Of a DNA stretch of 64,000 nt, positions 45,954 through 55,915 are shown in pieces. A program made the position numbers and the translations under genes. The DNA is from Acytostelium subglobosum LB1. Taxonomy: Eukaryota > Evosea > Eumycetozoa > Acytosteliales > Acytosteliaceae. The DNA lies in assembly GCF_000787575.1 (NCBI RefSeq), contig NW_012236500.1:298061-362060 (forward strand), given 5' to 3'. Position 1 is the stretch's first letter, and every line of letters begins with the position of its first letter. The notes below the pieces were generated by a model that had not been told where the DNA came from, ran no database searches, and was given only the letters and a program-made list of their open reading frames with translations.

Positions 45954-48664
45954 ATGTCGGTCGAACTCCATCCGATACCAGGACTGAAGATCGAACCCAA
46001 TGAGACATTCTTGTCTTATGACGATACATTGGGATATGTTATATTATCGAATCCAAGTGGCTTTGGCTACGTACCAATGTTAAAGACAAAGGAGAGAGGA
46101 TTATATTGGTATGTCATATGTTCAAAGTCCATTCAATCAATCAACCATTCACGCTGACACCTCCCATTGTTGTCATAACATAGTTCTGATAAACCTATTA
46201 GAGATGCCAAGTTCTCTCCCAATGGTATATACGCAGCAACTCAATTCAATGATACAGATATCGTATGTGATTGTTAACGATGATGTTGATGATGATGATG
46301 ATGGAGTCGCGAGAACATGGTCACTCACTCAATCACTCAATCAATGAATAACAGGAACTGTTGAATGTATATGATGGAAAGAGATTGATACAGTCTACAA
46401 AGTATAAGAGTACAAAGGGTACGACTATATTGGGATTCTACTTTGTTGCGACAAAGAATGATTCATTCTTGATAGTCACCAATAGTTCATTGGAGTTGTA
46501 TCAGGTCAACACGACACAGACCGACATTCAATGCAAGCTAATCAAAGAGACCAAGCTAAAGATTCACTCCTTTGTATATCATGTACGTGATTGATTGATC
46601 GATCGAACGACGACTCAGGCTAACTCAATCAATCAAACATGGTCAATCAATCAATCAATCAATCACATGTAACAGGCAAAGACAGCAATCATATTGACAT
46701 ACTGTGGCACTGGAAACGCGATACAGCCATATCAGTTGACGCACAACTATATTGAGAAGTTGGCAAAGTTCACGGTTGAAAGTGCGGCGCCATTGGACTT
46801 GCGTGGGCTGTACTTGTCGATAATGTACGGCGTGATGTTTTGTATCTTTGCCGACAAGACTCAGATGACCATCTATGAGCTGAGGAGCGAGACCGTGTAC
46901 AAGGTGCGCACCATCAAGCTGCTGATGTCTGGTACCAACTACATACACTTTGTCGACAACATGATCATTGTACACTACTGCCAACACAAGGTGTCCATGG
47001 TGTTTGACATCCGCATGCTCAAGGACCCTCCCAACTTCCCCATCTCGGCCATCCCAATGGACTTGACACCGGGCGCGACGCCATTCATCGACACTCCATC
47101 ATCATTATCATTATCATCATCAACGTCGTCGACATCATTGAACTCGTCACGCAGCGGCCAGCACTCACCCGCGATCCAGCCGACACAGCCGGCGCAACAG
47201 CTGTACCTTGACTCCTGGCGATACGTCTCGCCCAACTTCCTGTTCGACTCTGCCACTGGCCGCTGGTTCGAGGTCAAGCTCAGCTTTGACAAGATATCCA
47301 ACTTCTTCCAGGTCGACACGCACAAGATCATCCCCTTCCTGCAGCTGAGGACGACGGCCAACGCCAAGATCGCCCTGCTCAATCAGATTCGCTCGATGAT
47401 TGAGTACCGCGCCGAGTCGCTCGAGTCGCTCGGCAAGACGTTCGACTCGCTCAATCACGACCTGCACACCTACGAGAAGGCCACGGCGCACCTCATGCAT
47501 AATCGCAAGACCTCCTCTTCTTACAGCAGCAGCGCAGACAACTCAAGGACCAACTCACCTCAGCAACAACATATGATGGGCATGAACAGTATGAACATGA
47601 GTATGAGCATGAGCATGGGCATGGGCGACGACTCGATGGGCGGCGATGCCCCCTCACTCTCCTCCTCGTCCTTCTCATCGCCACGCAGCCTCAACAGCAG
47701 CCCAACCCTCACCAGCCGGCTTAAGTACTCGGTGACTGCTGGTGACATGGACGCGGGTGGCCGCGGCCTTAACCTAAGTGACAGCACATCGATGCTGCCC
47801 GCGTCTGCAGCAGCAGCGGCGGCCGTATCCGCTGCGTCGTCTGGTGCTGTGTCGCCCAAGGCTGCACCACGTGGATACATCATCATCGACTCGGATGACA
47901 TCTTCCACCACGTCTTCAACCCTATCTACGAGAAGATCATAGTCTCGCTGCAAGAGACCAAGGAAAACACTGAGCTCAGCGAGCTGGACATGAAGAAGCA
48001 GCTTCACCTCATCGAGATGGACTCCAAATACCTGATAGCGATCGTCACCGAGTACATTCGCTCGCTCAACTTTATGTACTGCAAGCGATCAGGAAAGTTA
48101 TACGAGTTGCTCATCAGTCTATTCATCGACAATCAAATGTAAGTCATCACATGTTTGTTCGCTCACTTGGGGATCATTCCACTGACACTCAAACAACCAA
48201 TCAATCAATCAAGGTACTCTGAACTACATCGATTCTTGCAGTATAACGTTGTGGAGGACTCAAAGATCATTGCTTACAAGTTGTTGTCGCTGGGCGCATC
48301 GTACCCGCCTGCACTGCAGCTGTCGATGGACATGTTCAAACGATTGAGAATGCCCGATCTTATTATATCGACGCTGTTGGAGAAGAATCAGGTGCTGCTC
48401 GCACTGAGATTCATGCGCAATGCCAACATGAAGAATGATCCCGAGCTGTTCCTGCGCCACGCTTCCGAGCAGAATGACGACGTGCTCTTCTACACCGTGT
48501 ACAAGTTCTTTGAAGAGTCCAGTCAGATGGACAACTGCGAGAAGTATGTAAAGTTATACAACGACAAGTTCAACCAGCCAGTGGCACCGCCAACGCCACC
48601 AGTACCATCACCCGCCACATCATCGCCAGTCCTCGTCAGTCACAACTACAACATTGATGTTTAG
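45954..48664 (+). CDS. RMC1 (regulator of Mon1-Ccz1; Mic1 domain)
   Basis: Exons 45954-46108, 46184-46262, 46355-46582, 46676-48138 and 48214-48664 give 791 residues. The N-terminal half is a WD-like propeller (PIRDAKFSPNGIYAATQFND, KGTTILGFYFVATKNDSFLI, YIHFVDNMIIVHYCQHKVSM). The C-terminal half is the Mic1/Colon cancer-associated domain: YLIAIVTEYIRSLNFMYCKR, YSELHRFLQYNVVEDSKIIA, PPALQLSMDMFKRLRMPDLI and EKNQVLLALRFMRNANM. RMC1 binds Mon1-Ccz1, the Rab7 exchange factor on late endosomes and lysosomes, and supports autophagy and cholesterol export. A Ser/Met/Gly-rich insert sits around residues 440-560. The human protein has about 657 residues; the difference is this insert and other low-complexity runs. 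The intron at 46583-46675 has GATT repeats at its 5' end and CAAT repeats at its 3' end that could pair. Confidence 0.9.
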
Positions 48665-49030
48665 TTATCGATGATGGCAACTTAATCCATGGTTGTATGT
48701 TATGGCATATGGATGGGATGGTATGGTCGACCGATCGACCGACCAGTAGCAGTCTGTGCTGGATCACTCAATCAATCAATCACTGGATTGGATGGAGTTA
48801 CATGCCTACCTCCATACCTGTCGTACGCGAGGAAAAGTCTAATCCATATGACGAGCCCGTCACCAAACCACAAACAAACAACATGGAACCAATAACAACC
48901 TAACTAGTACATTGTTTCACCTTCATGATCAGGGCACCGGGCGAGGGCGAGGGTTGACGGAAATTCAACAAAGAGTGGTCGCGCGAAGAATGTTAAAGAC
49001 GAAGTTTGAGAATGAGGATCATTGTTAACA
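48665..49030. other. Spacer between RMC1 and ECD
   Basis: 366 bases between same-strand genes, with no open frame above 70 codons. It has the RMC1 3' end, a GGGCGAGGGCGAGGG run near 48937, and a less AT-rich leader before the ECD start. Nothing else is recognised. Confidence 0.45.
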
Positions 49031-51166
49031 ATGTACTTCAACTACAACAATGAGAGAGATAATGAAGATGAGCATGATGTTGATGTTGATCCTACCCGTG
49101 ATGGACAGTTGACTGATGATCTCTATGTAGAGTATCATCTCTTTGTTGACGATGACTCGACTTCACAAGCTCAGACTGTGGATCAGCTTGAACGACTAAG
49201 GATACAATACACCGAATATCTCTCAACCAATCATATACGTGACTACATATGGCAGAGAGACCCTTTCTTCCTCAAGATATACAGTGGCCAGTCGAAGACA
49301 ACAAAGGGTATGTCACCGAGCGAGTGTGTATGTCCTCCCCAGTCGCTAACACATGCAACAGCAACAACAGCAGCAGCAGCACCTCCACATTTATACGGCC
49401 GAACAAGATTCGATGATGCAATTGATGATGAATGGTTCATTGTGTATCTGTTGATGCAGTTGACGCGACAGTTCACAAACATCTCGGTCACTGTGAGGGA
49501 CAATGATGGCGAGTTCTTGTTGATCGAGTCGGCACAGACATTGCCCAAGTGGATGAAGCCAATGTCTACACACAACCGAGTGTTCATTCGTAATGGACAC
49601 CTCCGTATCATACCCATAGCATCGTCTCCATCAGAGTTGGACATGTTACCCTATCGCATGGACTTGGTCAGCGCACTCACTTTGCTGCGGCGCGATACAC
49701 AATCTTCATCACATTCACTGGATACATCGCCTCCCATTCAAACTGTACAGGCGATCGATAAACGATTGTCTCGCTTCATCAATGGAAAGTACATGAAGGA
49801 TCAATCACATGTGGCTTTGGTCAGACTACCAGTGGACTTGGCCTTCCTGCTTAAGCGATACCCTCAGCTCGTATCAAACATTGTTCATTGCTTCTACAAC
49901 AGAGATGCCGATGATATGGCGGCGGTGTCAACGATGAAACGATTCCCTGTTCGCACGACTCTCGATCAAGGCATGACGATGGTCGACACTAAGATACGAT
50001 TCACAAGATGTCTGTACTCTCAGCTTAGACAACAGCGATTCAATCAACCACGTCAGTTCCCACCGCTGCCGCGACCCACCGCGCCAGAGTACCAGGCTGC
50101 AAGCTTGGGCGTCAAGGTGCATTGTGGCGCAGAGATGATGTATCGCAGGAAGACTCATGACGTCCTGCACAGCGCATCATGGAAGGCGTACCTACAGCGT
50201 CTCAAACAGAGCGACTACTTTGGTGGGGAGGTCGAAGGATCCAAGTTGTATAACGAGCGAATGATCAAGGCTAAGGAGGAGTTTAAGAAGCAGACCAAGT
50301 CTGCATCAACGTCAGAACAAGTGTCATCACTGGCGAGCTTCATGGATGAAGTGTTGGCTGGACAAGACCAACAATCAATGCTCAAACTGATACAGGAGAG
50401 TGACGATAAGTTAAAGGAATCGAGCGATAAGTGGTTGGACAAGATACCATCGCGTCTGGAGGACTTGTTGACAGAGTTTGAGAATGCCAATGGCTCATCG
50501 GATGGCGGCGACAAGAATAAGAACCCGATGGACAACATGACCAAGCAGTTCCAGCGCATGATGGAGCAGCATTCATCGATTGATGGTGTGGACTTTGGGG
50601 CGCCAAAGTCCAAGGAGTCGGCATTCGATCCCGAGAAGTTCATGTCCATCCTCAAGAATATAGTTGGCATAGATAACAAACAAGCTGGAAACAATATCAA
50701 TGATGGAGATGACAGCAGTGATGACGAGATGTACGATAGGATCGAAGACTATGGCGAGGAAGGTGATTACAAGGACGACGATGATGATGGCAATAACAAC
50801 CAAGACGACGATGATGATGAAGATGATGATGATGACGACTTCAAGGTATCAATGGAGGACACAGACTATGATGATGTATATCTTTCAAACCTGTTACCAC
50901 CAAGGAGGTCAAAGATGGAAAATGTAATGCATCAGATGGACATGGAGATTGCCAATACTCCCGTGGGACAATCATTCGAGAAGGTCCAGTACGAAGGTGA
51001 TGAGGACAAGGATCCCAAGACACTGGAAGCCGACAAGATCAATCGACCAGTGGATCTCAACTTTAACCTTGTCAAGAACATACTCGGTTCGCTATCATCC
51101 CAACAAGGTTTGGCAGGACCAGCCTCCAACATTCTAAAGGAGTTGATCGACTCGAAGAAGAAGTAG
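49031..51166 (+). CDS. Ecdysoneless (ECD/SGT1-family) homologue
   Basis: Intronless, 711 residues from ATG 49031. The N-terminal half has the ECD signature: RDYIWQRDPF (about residues 70-79), PHLYGRTRFDDAIDDEWFIV, DNDGEFLLIESAQTLPKWMK and HNRVFIRNGHLRIIP. ECD proteins are soluble nucleocytoplasmic factors needed for cell-cycle progression and pre-mRNA splicing (PRPF8/U5 assembly) in animals, and rescue glycolysis regulation in yeast. A very acidic run (DDDDDGNNNQDDDDDEDDDD, about 580-600) precedes a final conserved helix region. The TTG/ATG upstream at 49022 adds only three residues. The convergent RidA fusion gene stops 35 bases away. Confidence 0.93.
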   Translation: MYFNYNNERDNEDEHDVDVDPTRDGQLTDDLYVEYHLFVDDDSTSQAQTVDQLERLRIQYTEYLSTNHIRDYIWQRDPFFLKIYSGQSKTTKGMSPSECVCPPQSLTHATATTAAAAPPHLYGRTRFDDAIDDEWFIVYLLMQLTRQFTNISVTVRDNDGEFLLIESAQTLPKWMKPMSTHNRVFIRNGHLRIIPIASSPSELDMLPYRMDLVSALTLLRRDTQSSSHSLDTSPPIQTVQAIDKRLSRFINGKYMKDQSHVALVRLPVDLAFLLKRYPQLVSNIVHCFYNRDADDMAAVSTMKRFPVRTTLDQGMTMVDTKIRFTRCLYSQLRQQRFNQPRQFPPLPRPTAPEYQAASLGVKVHCGAEMMYRRKTHDVLHSASWKAYLQRLKQSDYFGGEVEGSKLYNERMIKAKEEFKKQTKSASTSEQVSSLASFMDEVLAGQDQQSMLKLIQESDDKLKESSDKWLDKIPSRLEDLLTEFENANGSSDGGDKNKNPMDNMTKQFQRMMEQHSSIDGVDFGAPKSKESAFDPEKFMSILKNIVGIDNKQAGNNINDGDDSSDDEMYDRIEDYGEEGDYKDDDDDGNNNQDDDDDEDDDDDDFKVSMEDTDYDDVYLSNLLPPRRSKMENVMHQMDMEIANTPVGQSFEKVQYEGDEDKDPKTLEADKINRPVDLNFNLVKNILGSLSSQQGLAGPASNILKELIDSKKK

Positions 51167-51200
51167 ATGGTTGAATGAATAAAGAGTTGTTTATACTACT

Positions 51201-52160
51201 CTACTGTGGCACCAGTGCAACAGACTTGATCTCGATCAATAGGTTGGGGTTGGGAAGTTGGTGAACGGCAACGGTTGTACGGGTGGGACCATTGACAGCG
51301 TTGAAGTAGTTGTTGTAGACGTTGTTGAACTCTGCATAGTCCTTCATATCGACGAGGAACACTGTGACATCGATAACATGCTCCAAGTCAGCACCAGCTG
51401 ATTTCAGAATCGTTCTAATGTTCTCAATGACAGCTCTAGTCTGCTCTTTAATGCACAGCTTAACAGTTCCATCAGCTTGTGTTGTGACCTATTGATTGAT
51501 TGAATGAGTGATGTTGAGTGAGTGATTGAGTGAGTGAGTGATGTTGAATGAGTGATGTTGAATGAGTGATGTAGAGTGATTGATTGAACTTACACCTTCG
51601 TAGGTGTTGTCTGGTCTCCTTGAGGAGATACCACTGACAAAGAGGAAGCCTCCTGCCTTTCTCATGTGAGGGTAGTTGGCCAGTGCCTTTGCACGATCAT
51701 CAAGAATGTATCCTTCTCCGTTCTTTGACATTATTGTATCTTTAGTGATCTAAATTGAATGATTGATTGATTGAATGAATGAGTATGTATGAGCAAATAT
51801 GTGTCATTTGTGTGTCGGGAATGAGTGGGATCATGATCACAAAAGGTCGGGAAATTTCAAAAACGTCGTCTTTTGATCAAAGTGATGAGAATGAACACTT
51901 ACATCAACAGTATGACCGTATGATGCTTTGATGTATAAGTTACCATCTGGTAAGGTATCTAGAGTGAATCTCTTCTTTTCACAAGAGTCTACAACCTTCT
52001 TTAGTTGTACTAATGATACTCCTTGTAGTTGTTTGAATGCCAATACATCATTAACATTCAAATAACCATCCTTTGTTACACTTAGACCTTCCTTAACAGC
52101 ACCATGTCTTAATAAATATGATAAAGTCTTTGATATACGTATTGATTCTGAATCCGTCAT
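51201..52160 (-). CDS. Predicted fusion: Tpt1/KptA N-lobe plus RidA
   Basis: Predicted exons 52160-51903, 51749-51594 and 51488-51201 give 233 residues. Exon 1 (86 residues) is the N-lobe of a Tpt1/KptA tRNA 2'-phosphotransferase: [20 protein letters not shown] contains the catalytic Arg-His pair, EKKRFTL the third catalytic Arg, and [11 protein letters not shown] the xxGHS-like loop. The NAD-binding C-lobe with the fourth catalytic Arg is absent. Exons 2-3 encode a complete RidA/YjgF protein ([41 protein letters not shown]) with the imine-hydrolase Arg (GPTR) and Glu (IEIK) present. The 153-nt intron has GTAAGT and TTTAG, phase 0 on both sides, and the same CAATCAATC-rich 3' end as other introns. 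RidA could alternatively start at its own ATG (51731, 141 residues), leaving a 107-residue truncated N-lobe. Each domain is secure; the fusion is inferred. Confidence 0.7.
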
Positions 52161-52315
52161 TGTTTATGTATGTATGTATGTATGTATCTTGGAGTATGAA
52201 TGATTATTGAATGGTTTGATTGACACTTCATAGGATACCAAGTTGATCATCATGTTTGGAAATGAAATTCTGGAAGAATTCCCAGACTTGTTATTTATAT
52301 GATCAATCAAGATTT

Positions 52316-52380
52316 TTGATCAAGATATATGAGTGCACTGAATGATCAATCAATCAAGGTTTATGATCAAGATATATGTT
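52316..52380. repeat. Dispersed GATCAAGATATAT / GAGTGCACT element
   Basis: The spacer between the RidA fusion start and the PPR stop holds TTGATCAAGATATATGAGTG followed by CACTGA, then TTATGATCAAGATATATG. Both motifs also occur in the RhoGEF intron at 29919-29997 in the opposite orientation. Copies cover about 65 bases here. The rest of the 240-base spacer shows nothing else. Confidence 0.6.
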
Positions 52381-52400
52381 TGATGATGCAATCAATATAT

Positions 52401-54283
52401 TTATTGTGTAAAGAGTTGGTTGGCAACTTTTGGATCACGTTGATGTAGGTAGTCATAGACTGTTTCGTGGAAGATTGACATGTTCATATCGGTAGTTGAC
52501 TTGATAAGATATAGTGATGTGATCAGATTGTTGTAATTGTTCTCTTTTACCAACTCGCTTAGAATTGATTTCCAGAACCAGTCACGTCGTTCATTGACCA
52601 CATTGTTGAACTGTGGCGATACGATGATCTCGCGACAACTGTTGGCCGAGTTGCTGTCCGATGAGTGCTGACACAGGAACTTGACCACCGTGAAGTATAT
52701 TGGTGAGTTGATCCTGTTGTTGCGCAGCAGGTAGTTGAAGATCGACCAGGCTTCAGCCACGCGACCGTCCATCAGCAGCGCCTTGATCATAAAGTTGTAG
52801 AATATGTCCTGTGTCTCGGCATTGTGGAAGAACTTGTCCTTGGCAATGTTGAACAACTTCATCATCCTCTCCGAGACATTGTCCATCTTGAGCAAGATCT
52901 TGGCGTAGCACGTGGCGGCGGCCGGTGTGATGTAGCGCGGACACTCGACCCATGCCCTGTCCCAGAAGTCCTCGACCTGGTCCAGCGGCATCATAGTGAG
53001 CATGTGTGTCAGCGTGACCGATTTCATGATATAGAATGCGTTGGGCGTCTGCTTGAAGAAGTCGATGGCCAACTGCGCCAGCGCCGGATCGCCAAGTCGC
53101 TCGTAGGCAACCGAAAAGCTCTCGATGATCGCACTGAACAGCTTGCCATCGAGCGGCAGATCCGTCTTTTGGAACTCCTTGAGCAGATACACCAAACACT
53201 GTCCCGTCTTCTCCTGGGCAAAGGGCATGAACAGGGTGTGATATGAGACGATGTCAAACTCTGTGCCCTGTCGCCTCATCTCGTCAATGATCGCCAGACA
53301 CATCTGGAATTGGCCGTTGATGGCAATGCGCTTGATCAGCTCGTTGTAGGTTGTGGAGTCGACCATCGACTCCTTGTGCGCCTTGGCCAGTGTCTCGAGC
53401 ACCTTGTCCATGGCGCCAGCGTTGGCGTACGTGTTGATCAGGTTGGTGTATGAGAAGTTGTCGGGAGCGATCGCGGCAAAGAGCTCCTCGACGCGCTTGA
53501 CATTGCCCTCAGCGGCATAGTGCGACATCAAGGTGTTGTACACGAAGCGCTTGTCCGTGTCCGTATCGGTGGGTTCGACAAGCTTGTGATAGTTCATGTA
53601 CACCTCCTCGATTGACTTTGACGACGCCTTATGTTTCTTCAATGCATTGATCACCAAGTTGTGGAACTTTGAACTCTTTGACTTCTTACTCAGTCTCTGT
53701 ATGTTATAGAACTCCATTACCTGTGCTTCATTATCAAGTTCCAGAAGTCTATGTAGTCTATTCATTCATTCATTGGTTCATTCGTTTGTTCGTTAGTTGG
53801 GTATGATCATACTCGCTGAATTGATCAATCAATCAATCAAACATACCCTCTAAATCCGAGGGCAGTGAATGGTGCCATTCCGTCGGGTCCTGCTAGTACT
53901 TCATCTTCTCTTATAACCTTCACCATCTTCTCACTCAGGAAGACTGGAGATGCTTGTGTCTTGGTTGTTGAGGATTTTGAGGTTGAGGATGTTGAGGTTG
54001 AGGATGTTGAGGTCGAGGCTGAGGTTGTAGTTGATGTCGATGGTGTATCAGTGTTGTTTGATTGATATCTTCTTTCTTTGTTATCATTGCTTGATCTAGG
54101 TCTAGATGTTGATGTTGATGATGTTGTTGAGTTGCAATGTTGGTGACCCAGACCCATGTTCACAACGCTAGAGTTACAAAACAACAAACATGAAACTGAA
54201 GCAATGTCATTCCTCAATATGAATTGAATAGGCTTAACAGCATTGTATGATGATGTTAACAGTCTTCTTGTTGCATTCATCAT
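52401..54283 (-). CDS. Mitochondrial pentatricopeptide-repeat (PPR) protein
   Basis: Exons 54283-53847 and 53757-52401 give 597 residues. The N-terminus MMNATRRLLTSSYNAVKPIQ is basic, Ser/Thr-rich and lacks acids: a mitochondrial presequence. A (ST)n and Ser/Thr/Lys low-complexity segment follows. From about residue 150 there are helical-hairpin repeats of PPR type: FVYNTLMSHYAAEGNVKRVE, FSYTNLINTYANAGAMDKVL, TTYNELIKRIAINGQFQMCL and FDIVSYHTLFMPFAQ. PPR proteins bind organellar RNA and direct its processing or translation. The splice (GTATGT...AATAG) is phase 2 and joins GFRG to LHRLLELD. The individual RNA target cannot be inferred, and no DYW or other catalytic domain is present. Confidence 0.88.
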
Positions 54284-54709
54284 CTCTTCTCTTTATCTGT
54301 CTCTCTATCTCTATCTCTATACTTCAGCACAATAATTTGGATAAATGAACTTTCGTTCGTTTTTGACCTTTGAGCCAATAATCAACCAAACTCTAAAGAT
54401 TCATGGAACTTTGTGATCAACAAAGACAACAACACGTATATGTATCTGTACATTATTCTCTCTCAACTGCCTTCCAAGGGTGCCTAGTTGATTGAATGAA
54501 ATGTAATGGCTTGACATTGAAAGTAAGTTAATGTGAGCTGACTGCCACAGTGCTATCAATGACATTAGTGTTGCCATGGTAACGAACAGACACCCAACTA
54601 ACACTTGAACACAACAGGACTAGGACTGGTAGTAGTAGTAGTAGTAAAGTAGTCGAGGGCCACAGTAAACAGACATGGTTACATTACAAACTCAAACATT
54701 GTAGCTCAA
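54284..54709. other. Spacer upstream of the PPR gene
   Basis: 426 bases holding the PPR gene promoter (CTCTATCTCTATCTCTAT microsatellite at about 54301-54318, right upstream of the PPR ATG) and a (GTA)n run near 54629. No convincing gene or RNA is seen. Confidence 0.45.
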
Positions 54710-54730
54710 GTGATGGTTGGTTGGTTAACG

Positions 54731-55610
54731 ATGTTTACAAGTTCGTCACCCTCCACTCCTTTAAATCACACTAGGCTTGTTCCAACTATTGAACAACTTG
54801 CTCGCACAACAAACAACAACGTGTTGTTGTTGAAACATCTTAAACACCCTCGCCCCAGTCTCCAACAACAACAACCAAACCATCTTGTTGTTGACGCTAA
54901 CATTGTGTATGATGTTGTTGAACATATCATATCATTATGGAGAATGGTCAACTATTGATCTTGTATGGATGCGTGTGTTACTGTGGGAATGCATTCATAC
55001 ACACTTCGATTGATTGATTGTTGTGCTAGCTAGCTCCAATCGATCAAGCCCAGCAGGGGCTAAGCCCCACAATCAATCAACACACTCATTCCACTCCACA
55101 CAATTACAAACAAACTCAAGACCCCAACAATCAATCAATCAATCAATCAACTATTATAACACATATATCCATCCAATGAATGTGTGCTTATCCACTCACT
55201 CCCATATGTAGTAGTAATATTACATCACTCACTCATTCATTCATTCATTCATGCATTCAATCATTCATTCACCACATCATCAACCATACCCAACCAACTC
55301 AACTCACAATATTGTCAATGAAGAGTTCATTGAAGTCATCCATGTTGTGTTGTACGGCATATACTTTATCACACATCCACTATCATATGCTACTACTTCT
55401 GCTACTGCTGATGCTACTGAGCAAGAGGTGTGCACTCATACTCACACACAACAACAACAAGTATTACTGGCGTGCTAAGAGATGTCGATGGCGATTACTG
55501 ATCAGGTTGGCACGGCACGTTGTGGGGCTACAGGATGCCACCTACCATACCGTACCCTGGCTCCCTAGAATGCCCCTCCCAATTTCCAGCACTGATACCA
55601 AGGCTGTAGA
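54731..55610 (+). CDS. Doubtful multi-exon gene, unrecognised
   Basis: Two coding-like stretches occur on the plus strand. One starts at ATG 54731 (VPTIEQLARTTNNNVLLLKH, then a Gln run and HLVVDANIVYDVVEHIISLW) and stops at 54956 unless a GTATGATG donor at about 54907 is used. The other, around 55300-55435, reads NIVNEEFIEVIHVVLYGIYF followed by ITHPLSYATTSATADATEQE. The sequence between (54960-55290) is rich in CAATCAATC and CATTCATTC, like introns here. I could not join the parts confidently and recognise no family. The remaining sequence to 55915 (TTCCTTCCTTTCC near 55670) looks like spacer and the promoter of the giant mucin gene. Confidence 0.25.
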
Positions 55611-55915
55611 CTGAAATCCAGTATACACTACACTCTACATTGTGATTGATTTGATCAAGTAACAACAATATTCCTTCCTTTCCTTCCTTTCTTTCAAGTA
55701 AAGTCAAGACTACTTCTTTACAACTCAACATCTCACTCACTCACTACCTCTCTCAATCAATCAAACTATTACCAGACTTTAACTTAAGTTACAAAGAAGA
55801 CCCAAGTCCCCTTCCAACAGTCATCCACAATCCTCAATCTTTGGTCAACCAACCAAACTTTTAAAGTTGTTATAGACAGGCAAGGCATACTTTCTTCCTT
55901 CTTTAACAAGTACTG

